Positions 1 to 9,074 are shown, counted from the first letter of the stretch. The stretch is DNA of 64,000 nucleotides from UBA1402 sp964488495 (GCA_964488495.1 CAZAUQ010000004.1:6440-70439), one strand, 5' to 3'. A program made the numbers and translations. The notes: generated from the sequence alone by a model not told the origin.

Positions 1-3000
1 ATCGTGGTTGTATTTGGCTACTATATGGTATTTGTCTTCACTATAAGGCAAATCAAATTTACCTTCTCCGTGAGCTATCCATATTCCCAGTTTATTGCCG
101 GCCAAAGAGCCAAACATAACGGAATGATTTTCGGGAATAGCTACAGATACAAATTCCGATTCAAATTTATGCGAATCGTTGTGCAGCATGTTGGGTTTAT
201 CCTTGTGTTCCGGATAAATCAGGTCGAGAGCAACCATGCATTGGCAGCCGTTGCAGATACCCAGACTCAGGGTGTCGGGGCGGGCATAAAAAGCGTCCAG
301 GCTTTTTTGGGCCGTGGGATTGAATAAAAAGCCTCCGGCCCAACCTTTGGCTGATCCCAGGACATCAGAATTGGAAAAGCCTCCTACAAAGACGATCATA
401 TTGATGTCTTCGAGTGTTTCGCGGCCCGACATCAAGTCGGTCATGTGGACATCTTTCACATCAAAGCCGGCCAGGTGCAGGCAATAAGCCATTTCGCGGT
501 CGCCGTTTACGCCTTTTTCGCGAATGATGGCCGCTTTTATGCCGCTGCAACCTTTGCGGTCGGGCGAAATACCGTATTGACGGAAGCTGCCCTGGAAATT
601 CTTGCCGAAGTTAAATTCCAAGGCTTGATTTTTATAATTGGAATAACGTTCCAAAGCCGCCTTTTCACCACTTTGCCTGCGATCGAGCAAATAAGAGGGA
701 CGATACCAGGTATCACGTAAGGCATCTATATCCAGCTGATGCTTTTTAGCCTGCAGCTTAATCTTCAGTTTGCGTTCGGGGATATAATGGCCCAAACGGC
801 AGTGGCGGATGCCGGCTTGTGTCAGGTATTCTTCGGTTTCTTCGGGATTGCTCACCTGAACAAGTACAGAAGGATTTTCGGCAAAAAGCAAATGAATAAG
901 ATCCTTGTTGCTTTCGTGCAAACCGGCCAAAGAATCTAAATCAATGTCCAATCCTCCGTCTGCATTTGGGAAGCACATTTCGAGCAGAGCTGTTACAAGG
1001 CCTCCCGCCGAAACGTCGTGTCCGGCTGCTATCATGCCCTTTTCCAGCATGCTTTGAACAGTGTTGAAGGCGGCGCGAAAATAGGCTGCATTCTTTACCT
1101 GAGGCACTTCACTACCCAGTTTGTTCAGGCTTTGAGCAAGGGCTGAACCACCGAGTTTTGGCTGATTTGCAGAGAAGTCAATGAAGTAAACCGGATAGTC
1201 GGCGTTTGGTTTTAGAACGGGAGTGACAATTTTGCGAATATCCGAGACTTCGGCTCCGGCCGAAATAATGACAGTGCCCGGAGAGAAGACCTTCTCTTTT
1301 CCATATTGCTGAGTCATCGACAGGGAATCCTTGCCGGTAGGAATGTTGATACCCAAAGCAATGGCAAAGTCGCTGGCGGCTTGTACTGCTTTGTACAGGC
1401 GGGCGTCTTCGCCAGGATTCTTGCAGGGCCACATCCAGTTGGCCGAGAGGGAAACACCGGCAAGTTTGTCGCTCAGGGGAGCCCAGACAATATTGGTGAG
1501 CGCCTCGGCTATTGCAAGTACAGAGCCGGCTTTCGGATCAACCAGAGCCGCCTGGGGTGCATGACCAATAGAAGTGGCAATACCGGCCTTACCTCTGTAA
1601 TCGAGCGCAACGGCTCCCAGATCGCAGACGGGAAGCTGAATTTCGCCGGCGCATTGCTGACGGGCTACTTTCCCGGTTACCGAGCGGTCTACTTTGTTGG
1701 TGAGCCAGTCTTTGCAAGCTACAGCTTCGAGTTGCAATACTCCCTGAATGTATTCATTCAGTTTGGCCGGATCGTAGCTTAATGAACTGAATGTTTCATC
1801 GATGGTCTGATCGGTAATGACCGTGCGCGGAGGTTTGCCGAACATATCGTCAAGCTTCATATCGATGGGGCAGTCTCCGTTTTTTTCTTTGAAAACAAAA
1901 CGCATATCGCCGGTGGTTTCGCCCACCACATACATCGGAGCACGTTCGCGATCGGCAATCCGACGCATAAGCGACAAATCCTCTTCATTAACTAACAGAC
2001 CCATCCTTTCCTGGCTTTCGTTACCGATAATTTCTTTAGCTGAAAGGGTGGGATCGCCTACGGGCAATTTGTCCATTTCGATGAGACCTCCGGTGGATTC
2101 CACCAGTTCCGACAGACAGTTCAAATGTCCTCCGGCTCCGTGATCGTGAATGGATACAATGGGATTATGATCAGATTCGGCCAAAGCCCTGATTACGTTG
2201 GCTACCCTTTTTTGCATTTCAGGATTGGCTCTTTGTACGGCGTTCAGTTCTATAGCATTGGAATACTTGCCAGTTTCAACCGACGAAACAGCCCCTCCGC
2301 CCATACCGATGCGGTAGTTGTCGCCGCCCAGCACTACAATTTTTTGTCCCGTTTGGGGTGTTTCTTTCAGGGCATCCTTTTTATTGGCATATCCGACTCC
2401 TCCGGCCAGCATGATGACCTTGTCGTAGGCGTATTTCTTTTGATTTTCTTCGTGTTCGAAAGTAAGTAATGATCCACAAATGAGCGGTTGGCCAAATTTA
2501 TTGCCAAAATCGCTGGCTCCGTTCGAAGCTTTGATAAGGATTTGTTCGGGAGTTTGATAGAGCCAGGGCCTTGGCTGTATGGCTTGTTCCCAGCTGCGGT
2601 TTTTGTCGTTGCGGGCGTAGGAGGTCATGTAAACGGCAGTTCCGGCAATGGGCAATGAAGCTTTGCCGCCGCCCAGCCTGTCTCTGATTTCTCCGCCGGT
2701 TCCGGTTGAGGCTCCGTTGAAGGGCTCAACGGTGGTGGGGAAGTTGTGGGTTTCAGCTTTGAGCGAAATCACCGATTCGATGTCCCGGGTTTCGAAAAAA
2801 TCGGCTTTGTCTCCTGCTGTAGGAGCAAATTGTTCAATACAAGGGCCCTGATTAAAGGCCACGTTGTCTTTATAAGCCGAAACCAGTTTATTGGGATGAG
2901 CCTCGGAGGTTTTGCGGATCAGCTTGAAAAGAGAATCTTCTTTTCCGACTCCATTGATTACAAAATGACCGTTGAAGATTTTATGCCGACAATGTTCGGA

Positions 3001-3492
3001 ATTCACCTGTGAGAAGCCGAAAACTTCACTGTCAGTAAGGTCACGGCCGATTTTTTTGGACACCTTTTCCAGGTATTCGATTTCATCGGGACTCAAAGCC
3101 AGGCCTTCTTGTTCGTTGTAGGCGGCAATATCCTGAATGTAAAGTATGGGTTCGGGTTTTTTGTGAATGCTGAATATTTCCTGGTCCAGGCCTTTGTAAA
3201 TGCGTTGCAGCATTGGGTCATGTTCGGCCTTGACATCTGTTACGGGAAGAAACTCTTCGATGCGGGTGATTCCTTTAAGGCCAAGATTCATGGCCATTTC
3301 TACTGCATTAGTACTCCAGGGAGTAATCATTTCGCGTCTGGGGCCGATAAAAATGCCTTCGATTTGTGGCAGATTAAGGTATTGAGCCTGGTTAAACAAC
3401 CAGATGAGCTTATGGCTTTCCTCTTGGGAAAAATTACGGTCGGCTTGCACAGCGAGCACATTTCCGGCTGGGTTTTTAAAGAAATGAATCAT
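1..3492 (-). CDS. purL: Phosphoribosylformylglycinamidine synthase, large type (3' end outside window)
   Basis: Converts FGAR, glutamine and ATP to FGAM, the fourth step of cytosolic purine synthesis. The visible 1164 codons read open from the ATG at 3492 to the window edge. They show the N-terminal PurS-like part, the conserved VNSEHCRHK segment (about residue 195), the glycine-rich ATP/FGAR motif GGDNYRIGMGGGAVSS (about 390), and a C-terminal class I glutaminase domain. The nucleophile lies in LGICNGCQ (Cys1080), and the HGEGK motif carrying the catalytic His and Glu sits just before the edge. Large PurL proteins are about 1200-1300 residues, so only a short tail is missing. It is transcribed leftward, divergent from the CBM9-like gene. 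No frameshift was found at the points checked along the frame. Confidence 0.97.
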   Translation of the reverse strand, partial: MIHFFKNPAGNVLAVQADRNFSQEESHKLIWLFNQAQYLNLPQIEGIFIGPRREMITPWSTNAVEMAMNLGLKGITRIEEFLPVTDVKAEHDPMLQRIYKGLDQEIFSIHKKPEPILYIQDIAAYNEQEGLALSPDEIEYLEKVSKKIGRDLTDSEVFGFSQVNSEHCRHKIFNGHFVINGVGKEDSLFKLIRKTSEAHPNKLVSAYKDNVAFNQGPCIEQFAPTAGDKADFFETRDIESVISLKAETHNFPTTVEPFNGASTGTGGEIRDRLGGGKASLPIAGTAVYMTSYARNDKNRSWEQAIQPRPWLYQTPEQILIKASNGASDFGNKFGQPLICGSLLTFEHEENQKKYAYDKVIMLAGGVGYANKKDALKETPQTGQKIVVLGGDNYRIGMGGGAVSSVETGKYSNAIELNAVQRANPEMQKRVANVIRALAESDHNPIVSIHDHGAGGHLNCLSELVESTGGLIEMDKLPVGDPTLSAKEIIGNESQERMGLLVNEEDLSLMRRIADRERAPMYVVGETTGDMRFVFKEKNGDCPIDMKLDDMFGKPPRTVITDQTIDETFSSLSYDPAKLNEYIQGVLQLEAVACKDWLTNKVDRSVTGKVARQQCAGEIQLPVCDLGAVALDYRGKAGIATSIGHAPQAALVDPKAGSVLAIAEALTNIVWAPLSDKLAGVSLSANWMWPCKNPGEDARLYKAVQAASDFAIALGINIPTGKDSLSMTQQYGKEKVFSPGTVIISAGAEVSDIRKIVTPVLKPNADYPVYFIDFSANQPKLGGSALAQSLNKLGSEVPQVKNAAYFRAAFNTVQSMLEKGMIAAGHDVSAGGLVTALLEMCFPNADGGLDIDLDSLAGLHESNKDLIHLLFAENPSVLVQVSNPEETEEYLTQAGIRHCRLGHYIPERKLKIKLQAKKHQLDIDALRDTWYRPSYLLDRRQSGEKAALERYSNYKNQALEFNFGKNFQGSFRQYGISPDRKGCSGIKAAIIREKGVNGDREMAYCLHLAGFDVKDVHMTDLMSGRETLEDINMIVFVGGFSNSDVLGSAKGWAGGFLFNPTAQKSLDAFYARPDTLSLGICNGCQCMVALDLIYPEHKDKPNMLHNDSHKFESEFVSVAIPENHSVMFGSLAGNKLGIWIAHGEGKFDLPYSEDKYHIVAKYNHD

Positions 3493-3531
3493 AAGGGAAT
3501 GGTTTACGACAGGACTCTCGAAATCCTGCTG

Positions 3532-3539
3532 CAAAGGTA
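3532..3539 (-). promoter_or_regulatory. Putative -7 box for purL
   Basis: On the minus strand this reads TACCTTTG, an exact match to the Bacteroidota -7 consensus TAnnTTTG, about 40 bases before the purL ATG. No clear TTTG was found at the expected -33 distance. Confidence 0.5.
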
Positions 3540-3562
3540 GTTAAAAAATAAACATACAGAGC

Positions 3563-3570
3563 TATATTTG
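3563..3570 (+). promoter_or_regulatory. Putative -7 box for the CBM9-like gene
   Basis: TATATTTG matches TAnnTTTG and lies 22 bases before the ATG at 3593. The box diverges from the purL box 23 bases away. No convincing -33 element was seen. Confidence 0.5.
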
Positions 3571-3592
3571 CAGCCCGGAATAGCAGGATCAT

Positions 3593-4252
3593 ATGAAGAA
3601 ACAAATCTCATTGCCCTTAATTCAGACATTAGATTCATTAAGTACTGAATCAGAAAGCGATAGTATACGAGAGTTACTTTACTGGCAAGGTTCAGTTCTA
3701 AAGCTGGATTGCCTCAACTGGCCGGAGGATTTTCCTTATGCTCCCAAAACCAGACTTTGTATGGGCAGGAGTAGTCTGGGCATTTATCTTCATTTTGTAG
3801 TTGAAGAAATTGAAAAGCGCACGATCTATCACAGCGACAACTCTCCTGTCTGGCAGGACAGTTGTGTTGAATTTTTTGTTGCTTTGCCCTCTGAAGAGGA
3901 ATATTTTAATTTCGAATTTAACTCCCTGGGCTATTGCCTGGCGGCCAAGCGAAAAAGTCGCGAAGAATTTGTCCTTTTCAGTCCTGAACAGCTGGCATTA
4001 ATCAAACGTTGCCCCGGATCAACAAATGCTTACCCCGAAAAAGCTGTTCAGGTCTGGTCTCTGACTGTTTATATTCCTTTTGTTTTATTGGGCCTGGATT
4101 GTACTTGTTTACCGAAGGTTTTGAATGCTAATTTTTATAAGTGTTGTTCGTCTTGCACTCAAAAGCATTACCTGAGCTGGAGCCCGGTTCATTCGGTAAA
4201 ACCTGATTTTCACCGCCCTCAGGATTTTGGAGTATTGCTTTTAGAAAAGTAA
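3593..4252 (+). CDS. Carbohydrate-binding family 9-like protein
   Basis: A 219-residue protein without an obvious signal peptide. It resembles the CBM9-like/DOMON-type beta-sandwich proteins common in Bacteroidota. Typical features are the aromatic stretch around WQDSCVEFFVALP (about residues 86-98), the NFEFNSLG strand shortly after, and a C-terminal HYLSWSPV...DFHRPQDFG segment. In this family the DSCVEFF/FHRPxxFG pattern is widespread, but the ligand is usually unknown. It is a single gene with its own putative promoter and converges on the MBL hydrolase. No SusC/SusD pair or secreted glycosidase is adjacent, so a polysaccharide-utilisation role is not supported here. Confidence 0.75.
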   Translation: MKKQISLPLIQTLDSLSTESESDSIRELLYWQGSVLKLDCLNWPEDFPYAPKTRLCMGRSSLGIYLHFVVEEIEKRTIYHSDNSPVWQDSCVEFFVALPSEEEYFNFEFNSLGYCLAAKRKSREEFVLFSPEQLALIKRCPGSTNAYPEKAVQVWSLTVYIPFVLLGLDCTCLPKVLNANFYKCCSSCTQKHYLSWSPVHSVKPDFHRPQDFGVLLLEK

Positions 4253-4319
4253 CGACACGGGAAAAAAGAACAAATTGTAAGCAGGCAAGTCTAAAAAAAT
4301 TATAATAAAACAAAGCCTG

Positions 4320-5168
4320 TTATAGCATAGAAGTTTCTTCGTCAAGCGAAATGGGGGAAGCAGCTTCCCAAATACGACCGTTGCTTTTTTTGAGTCCGGC
4401 AATTTTAGTGTAACAATCGTGGTAAAAGACCAGTCCGGCCTGCAGTTCACAGGCTTCTTCCAAAAGCCGCATTTTTTCCTCTACTGCCAGCAGGGCGTGG
4501 TTGTCTACGGCAGCAATGCAGCCTTGGGCAATGTGGGGAGCCATGGGAACCACATCGCCGGGGAAAATAAGATTACCCCGCTCCGTGTGGATAAAGGAGA
4601 CTAGTTGATCATAGGTATGGCCCTGGTAGAGTTTAAGTTCCAGGCCGGGAAACAAGCTTTGATCCTTTTCGATAAAATGTAATTTGCCGGCATCCATCAC
4701 AGCCTGCATATTCTCGGGCAAATAGGCGTCAGCTTCCCAAAAAGATGGATGAAGTGAATTATGCCATTGAGCTGCGCTTACCCAGTGGCGGGCATGTGGA
4801 AAGCAAAGCTCAGTTTCTCCCTTGCTGCCTGTTCGGGTGCAGCCTCCGCAATGGTCAAAGTGCAGATGGCTCAGTACCACATCGGTGACTTGCATGGCGT
4901 CGTAGCCTTTTTTTTTCAATACCTCAGTTACCTCAAGCAGGTCGTGAAAGCGATAAAAAGTCATCCCTCTTAACTTTTTGCTTCCCACTCCCGTATCAAA
5001 AAGCACTTTTCGTTCGCCAAAATCAACGAAAAGACAACGCATGCTCAGGGGACTGCGATTCTCTTGGTCGGCAGGGTATTTTTTGGACCAGACTTTTTGG
5101 GACATTATGCCAAACATAGCTCCTGCTTCGGTCGAAAAAAAGCCCGTTTCTATACAGAAGAAGTTCAT
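4320..5168 (-). CDS. MBL-fold metallo-hydrolase
   Basis: A 282-residue metallo-beta-lactamase-fold hydrolase. The zinc ligands are visible in order: HLHFDH (His101, His103, Asp105, His106), GHTYDQ (His184), PGDVV (Asp205) and FYHD (His250). The set is complete, so the enzyme should be an active binuclear hydrolase. The substrate cannot be read from the sequence; quorum-signal lactonases and general thiol-ester hydrolases share this architecture. The ATG at 5168 was chosen because the frame extends 54 codons further upstream only by running through the promoter region and into the divergent rfbD gene. That extension shows no family similarity. Confidence 0.85.
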   Translation of the reverse strand: MNFFCIETGFFSTEAGAMFGIMSQKVWSKKYPADQENRSPLSMRCLFVDFGERKVLFDTGVGSKKLRGMTFYRFHDLLEVTEVLKKKGYDAMQVTDVVLSHLHFDHCGGCTRTGSKGETELCFPHARHWVSAAQWHNSLHPSFWEADAYLPENMQAVMDAGKLHFIEKDQSLFPGLELKLYQGHTYDQLVSFIHTERGNLIFPGDVVPMAPHIAQGCIAAVDNHALLAVEEKMRLLEEACELQAGLVFYHDCYTKIAGLKKSNGRIWEAASPISLDEETSML

Positions 5169-5177
5169 ATATTTACT

Positions 5178-5185
5178 TAATTTTG
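5178..5185 (+). promoter_or_regulatory. Putative -7 box for rfbD
   Basis: TAATTTTG matches TAnnTTTG and lies 19 bases before the rfbD ATG. Only three bases separate it from the opposing -7 box of the MBL gene. Confidence 0.55.
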
Positions 5186-5188
5186 CGG

Positions 5189-5196
5189 CAAAGTTA
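5189..5196 (-). promoter_or_regulatory. Putative -7 box for the MBL hydrolase
   Basis: On the minus strand this reads TAACTTTG, matching TAnnTTTG, 20 bases before the ATG at 5168. It faces the rfbD box, so the two transcription bubbles would overlap. Confidence 0.55.
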
Positions 5197-5204
5197 TAAA
5201 AATT

Positions 5205-6089
5205 ATGACACAGAAAGTTGTTCTTGTTACCGGAGCTAATGGCCAATTGGGTTCTGAAATCAGGTTGTTGGCAAATAAATATCCTCAATTTGCTTTTACT
5301 TTTACCGACATTCAGGAGTTGGATTTGCAAAATTCAACAGCGGTTACAGACTGTTTCAGACAGCTGAAACCGGCTTATCTGATAAATTGTGCCGCCTATA
5401 CAGCTGTAGAAAAAGCAGAAAACGACATTGAGCTTTGCTACTCCATCAACAGCACTGCGGTCAGAAACCTGGCTTTGGCTGCTAAACAACAGAATACTAT
5501 TGTTTTACATGTTTCCACAGATTATGTTTTCGATGGGAAGCAAGTCAAGCCTTACCGCGAAAGCGATCCTGTTTGCCCTGTTTCGGTCTATGGTAAGAGC
5601 AAGTTGCAGGGAGAACAAGCCCTGAACGAAATCTGGCCTTCTTTGTCGGTCATAGTACGTACCGCCTGGCTTTATTCTGCTTTTGGAAATAATTTTGTAA
5701 AGACAATGATTCGGCTTGGCCGTGAAAAATCAGAACTCAGAGTGGTCGATGATCAATGGGGTAGCCCTACCTATGCGGTGGATCTGGCAGAGGTTTTAAT
5801 GAAAATCATTATGTGTGCCGAAGCTGGGCATTTTACACCGGGCATCTATCATTACAGCAACGAAGGGAAATGTTCCTGGTTCCAATTTGCACAAAGAATT
5901 CATCAATTGGCAGGAATCACCGGCTGTACCATTATTCCGGTGACTACTGCCGAATACCCTACGGCTGTCCAAAGACCAGCTTACAGCCTTCTGGACAAAT
6001 CCAAAATACGCAAGGATTACGGAGTGAATGTTCCTTTGTGGACTGAAAGTCTGGAGGCCTGCCTATCGAGATTAAATAATTGTAAGTAA
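5205..6089 (+). CDS. rfbD: dTDP-4-dehydrorhamnose reductase
   Basis: Last step of dTDP-L-rhamnose synthesis: NAD(P)H-dependent reduction of dTDP-4-keto-L-rhamnose in the cytosol. At 294 residues it has the usual length. It has an N-terminal Rossmann motif (TGANGQLG, residues 9-16), a VSTDYVFDG segment (103-111) and the short-chain-dehydrogenase catalytic pair in YGKSK (Tyr129, Lys133). The rest of the rhamnose pathway (rfbA, rfbB, rfbC) is not in the window. The GH105-like lipoprotein gene starts 12 bases downstream and is probably co-transcribed. Confidence 0.93.
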   Translation: MTQKVVLVTGANGQLGSEIRLLANKYPQFAFTFTDIQELDLQNSTAVTDCFRQLKPAYLINCAAYTAVEKAENDIELCYSINSTAVRNLALAAKQQNTIVLHVSTDYVFDGKQVKPYRESDPVCPVSVYGKSKLQGEQALNEIWPSLSVIVRTAWLYSAFGNNFVKTMIRLGREKSELRVVDDQWGSPTYAVDLAEVLMKIIMCAEAGHFTPGIYHYSNEGKCSWFQFAQRIHQLAGITGCTIIPVTTAEYPTAVQRPAYSLLDKSKIRKDYGVNVPLWTESLEACLSRLNNCK

Positions 6090-6101
6090 AACACCATTGT
6101 G

Positions 6102-7343
6102 ATGAAAAGAATTCAATTTCTAAAGCCAGGCAACACTATTTTACTGCTTGTTGTAAGTATGGCCTTGTTTGCTGCCTGTGGGCAAAAAAATACTGAAAAG
6201 CCACTTTCTGTTCGCATGGCCGAAAGCGAAATGATCAGGACGCCTGTCCCCAGCGATCTGGATTCAAGCAAAGGCCGCCTCAAATGGAACTATACGCAAG
6301 GACTGGAATTGCTGGCTTTCATGGACTTGTACGAAGTAAGCGGAGATGAACGTTTTTGGAATTATGCCGCCCGCTATGCCGATACCATGATCAGCCCGCA
6401 GGCTGAGATTTATTCCTACAATAAAACCAACTACAATATTGACCATATTTGTCCCGGGCGAATTCTGTTTCGTATGTACGACAAAACCGGAGAAGCAAAA
6501 TACAAAATGGCTTTAGATACCTTGTTTTCACAGCTGCAAACACATCCACGTACTTCTGATGGAGGTTTTTGGCATAAAAAAGTCTATCCGTATCAAATGT
6601 GGCTGGACGGCTTGTATATGGGTCAACCCTTTTATGCCGAATATATTAGCCGCTATGTTGACGCTTCAGAACAGCAAAACTTGTATGAGGATGTTGTTCG
6701 CCAGTTTGTTACGGTGGGCAAACATACCTACGATTCTCTCACCGGCGTCTACAGGCATGGCTGGGACGAAACCCGCTCTATGTTCTGGGCTGATAAAGAA
6801 AGCGGTCAATCGGCCCATTGCTGGGGCAGAGGCCTGGGCTGGTATGTGATGGGTCTGGTGGATGTACTGGATTATATACCGGGGCAGGAACAACGTCAGG
6901 TTTTGATCGATATTCTAAAAGAAATATACGAGGTTTTACCCAACTACGCAGATCCTAAAACCGGTATGTGGTATCAGATCCTGGAGTTTCCGGACAGGGA
7001 AGGTAATTATCAGGAATCTACTGCATCCGTCATGTTTGTTTATGGCCTGCTCAAAGGGGTTAAAACAGGTGTTTTTGATGCATCTTACCGCAAGAAGGCC
7101 CTGCAATGGTATGAGATGTTTGTGGATCGTTTTGTAAAAGAAAATCCAGACGGAACCATCAGCATCACCGACTGCTGTGCAGGCGCAGGACTGGGCGGTT
7201 CACAAAACCGCAGCGGAAAATACGACTATTACATTAACGAAACCATTATCATCGAAAACGATTGCAAGGCTGTAGGGCCATTTATTCAGGCTTCGCTGAT
7301 TTACGAAGAATTCAAATCCGATAAGTCCGGAAAACAGAAATAA
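6102..7343 (+). CDS. GH105/GH88-like unsaturated glycuronyl hydrolase, lipoprotein
   Basis: The family (YteR/RhiN type) hydrolyses unsaturated uronyl ends left by polysaccharide lyases, classically from rhamnogalacturonan. The protein has 413 residues from ATG 6102; a GTG lies directly before it. It begins with a lipoprotein signal: a basic start, a hydrophobic core and Cys26 after LFAA. Membrane anchoring on the periplasmic side is therefore likely. Landmark motifs are WLDGLYMGQPF (about 168-178), HGWDET, AHCWGRGLGWYVMG and a C-terminal TDCCAGAGLGG segment, as in an (alpha/alpha)6 barrel. It follows rfbD closely, which gives a loose thematic link to rhamnose. The true substrate is unknown, since no lyase or SusCD genes are near. 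Confidence 0.82.
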   Translation: MKRIQFLKPGNTILLLVVSMALFAACGQKNTEKPLSVRMAESEMIRTPVPSDLDSSKGRLKWNYTQGLELLAFMDLYEVSGDERFWNYAARYADTMISPQAEIYSYNKTNYNIDHICPGRILFRMYDKTGEAKYKMALDTLFSQLQTHPRTSDGGFWHKKVYPYQMWLDGLYMGQPFYAEYISRYVDASEQQNLYEDVVRQFVTVGKHTYDSLTGVYRHGWDETRSMFWADKESGQSAHCWGRGLGWYVMGLVDVLDYIPGQEQRQVLIDILKEIYEVLPNYADPKTGMWYQILEFPDREGNYQESTASVMFVYGLLKGVKTGVFDASYRKKALQWYEMFVDRFVKENPDGTISITDCCAGAGLGGSQNRSGKYDYYINETIIIENDCKAVGPFIQASLIYEEFKSDKSGKQK

Positions 7344-7427
7344 AATTCAGCTTATTTATACCCTTTATTGTTGATACAGTGCTTGCATGAAAAACTCAAA
7401 AGTAGCTAAAAATTCACCAATTAGAGC

Positions 7428-7456
7428 TTTAAATGTAAAAACAAATCGTATCTTTG
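7428..7456 (+). promoter_or_regulatory. Putative mdh promoter
   Basis: The -7 box TATCTTTG (7449-7456) is an exact TAnnTTTG match, 61 bases before the mdh ATG. A TTTA at 7428-7431 could be a weak -33 element, but its 17-base spacing is short. Confidence 0.5.
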
Positions 7457-7517
7457 TCGTCCTTTTTGAACAGAGGGTTTTTAATAGTATAATAAGTTGA
7501 TTTAGATTTAGTATTTT

Positions 7518-8456
7518 ATGTCAAAAGTAAGTGTAATAGGAGCAGGAAATGTAGGCGCAACTTGTGCGGATGTGATGGCCATCAACGAAGTGGCAGATGA
7601 AATTGTCCTATTGGACATTAAAGAAGGGATTGCAGAGGGCAAAGCTCTCGATATGAAACAAGCTTCCTGTTTTTTGAGCATGGATACCAAAATAACAGGC
7701 ACTACAGGAGATTATTCCAAAACGGCCGGTTCTGATGTGGTTGTGATCACCTCTGGTATTCCCCGTAAGCCCGGAATGACCAGGGAAGAACTTATTGGTG
7801 TGAATGCCGGAATAGTGAAAGATGTTGCTGCTAATGTTCTGAAGTATTCACCCGACGCTATAATGGTTGTCATCAGCAATCCCATGGATACGATGACCTA
7901 TCTGGTCCAAAAAACGTTCGGCCTTCCAAAAAATCGTATTATTGGATTGGGAGGAGCTTTGGATAGTTCCCGTTTCAAAACATATCTAGGCACAGCCCTG
8001 GGCAATGCCAATCTGAACGACATCGAAGCCAGCGTTATTGGTGGACACGGAGATACCACCATGATACCACTGACCCGATTCGCCACCTATAAGGGCATTC
8101 CGGTTTCTGAATTTCTTACCGAAGAGGACTTGAAAAAGGTTGTATCTGACACCATGGTTGGCGGAGCCACCCTTACCAAATTACTTGGCACCTCGGCCTG
8201 GTACGCTCCCGGAGCTGCCGGAGCTTACCTGGTTGAAGCCATTTTGCGTGACCAGAAAAAGGTGCTGCCCTGCAGCGTCTATCTCGAAGGTGAATACGGA
8301 CAAAAAGACATTTGTATTGGTGTTCCGGTAGTTGTTGGTAAGAATGGCTGGGAAAAAATAGTGAACTTCAAACTAAATGCCAGGGAACAGGCTTTGTTTG
8401 ATAAAAGCGCTGAAGCTGTTCGGTCCACCAACACCGTACTGAACGTGGTACTGTAA
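7518..8456 (+). CDS. mdh: Malate dehydrogenase, LDH-like type
   Basis: NAD-dependent interconversion of malate and oxaloacetate, part of the reductive (fumarate/succinate) branch used by fermenting Bacteroidota. It has 312 residues, the usual length. It shows the dinucleotide motif GAGNVG (8-13), IPRKPGMTR with the substrate-binding arginines, ISNPMD (120-124), and GGHGDTT with the proton-acceptor His177. The arginine in the mobile-loop IPRKPGMTR motif favours malate over lactate. It stands alone, with its own putative promoter and a strong terminator after it. Confidence 0.95.
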   Translation: MSKVSVIGAGNVGATCADVMAINEVADEIVLLDIKEGIAEGKALDMKQASCFLSMDTKITGTTGDYSKTAGSDVVVITSGIPRKPGMTREELIGVNAGIVKDVAANVLKYSPDAIMVVISNPMDTMTYLVQKTFGLPKNRIIGLGGALDSSRFKTYLGTALGNANLNDIEASVIGGHGDTTMIPLTRFATYKGIPVSEFLTEEDLKKVVSDTMVGGATLTKLLGTSAWYAPGAAGAYLVEAILRDQKKVLPCSVYLEGEYGQKDICIGVPVVVGKNGWEKIVNFKLNAREQALFDKSAEAVRSTNTVLNVVL

Positions 8457-8463
8457 TTTTATC

Positions 8464-8501
8464 GGGGAAGTTGTAATTACGCAACTTCCCCATTTTTTTT
8501 T
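8464..8501 (+). terminator. Intrinsic terminator after mdh
   Basis: A perfect 10-bp stem (GGGGAAGTTG at 8464-8473 and its complement at 8482-8491) encloses an 8-base loop and is followed by A and nine T residues. It ends four bases before the next ATG. Confidence 0.9.
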
Positions 8502-8505
8502 CAAG

Positions 8506-9030
8506 ATGCTGAAAACTTCTGATACCGTCCGGAAAATAATATTGATTAGCCTCGTTCTGCAGCTTAGCTTCGGAGCGACTCAAAAGCTATATGCCCAACA
8601 GGACAGCATTGATCAATCCGGTGAACGCTTTATACAGCGTTTGCAATCTCCCGAAAAAAACAAGGGTGTTGTACGGATTTATCAGGACGGGCGCATTGTT
8701 GACTTGATTGGCAGTAAGCAAATGCCGACTAACATAATCAAGGACGGAGATAAAGCCCTGGTCAGTCTGAACGGCTGGCGTATCCAACTGTTTTCGGGTA
8801 ATAATCAGGCAACAGCCAAAGAAGAAGCTTTTCGTAAGGAAGCTTTAGTAAAGGCTAAACTACCTGATTTAAACACCTACGTTATTTATAACGCTCCGTT
8901 TTGGAGGGTGCGTGTCGGAGATTTCTTTACTTACGAAGAGGCCTACGAGGTCTTACTCGATTTAAGAAGAAGCTTTGTATTCGGACGCGAAATGTCTATA
9001 GTCCGCGAAAAAATTCAGGTTGAACCCTAG
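8506..9030 (+). CDS. SPOR-domain periplasmic protein
   Basis: A 174-residue protein with an N-terminal export signal (basic start, hydrophobic stretch at about residues 10-26, ending near LYAQ). A C-terminal SPOR-like domain (about 86-165) contains WRIQLFSG, a YVIYNAPFWRVRVGDF strand pair and an EEAYEVLLDLRR helix. SPOR domains bind denuded septal peptidoglycan, so a cell-wall or division role is plausible. Its ATG follows the mdh terminator almost immediately, so its promoter must overlap the mdh end or the gene must rely on read-through. folE follows 44 bases later. Confidence 0.8.
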   Translation: MLKTSDTVRKIILISLVLQLSFGATQKLYAQQDSIDQSGERFIQRLQSPEKNKGVVRIYQDGRIVDLIGSKQMPTNIIKDGDKALVSLNGWRIQLFSGNNQATAKEEAFRKEALVKAKLPDLNTYVIYNAPFWRVRVGDFFTYEEAYEVLLDLRRSFVFGREMSIVREKIQVEP

Positions 9031-9074
9031 CCGGAAGGCTGTCTCGCATAAAGATGAGATAAAGAACTAAACCT

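Noticed and set aside
1..3492. A possible frameshift or break in purL
   Set aside because: The frame was checked at the N-terminal, middle and glutaminase motifs and is consistent from the ATG to the window edge.
7387..7500. A 37-codon small frame before mdh
   Set aside because: It spans the -7 box of mdh and has no ribosome-site or conservation evidence; treated as chance.
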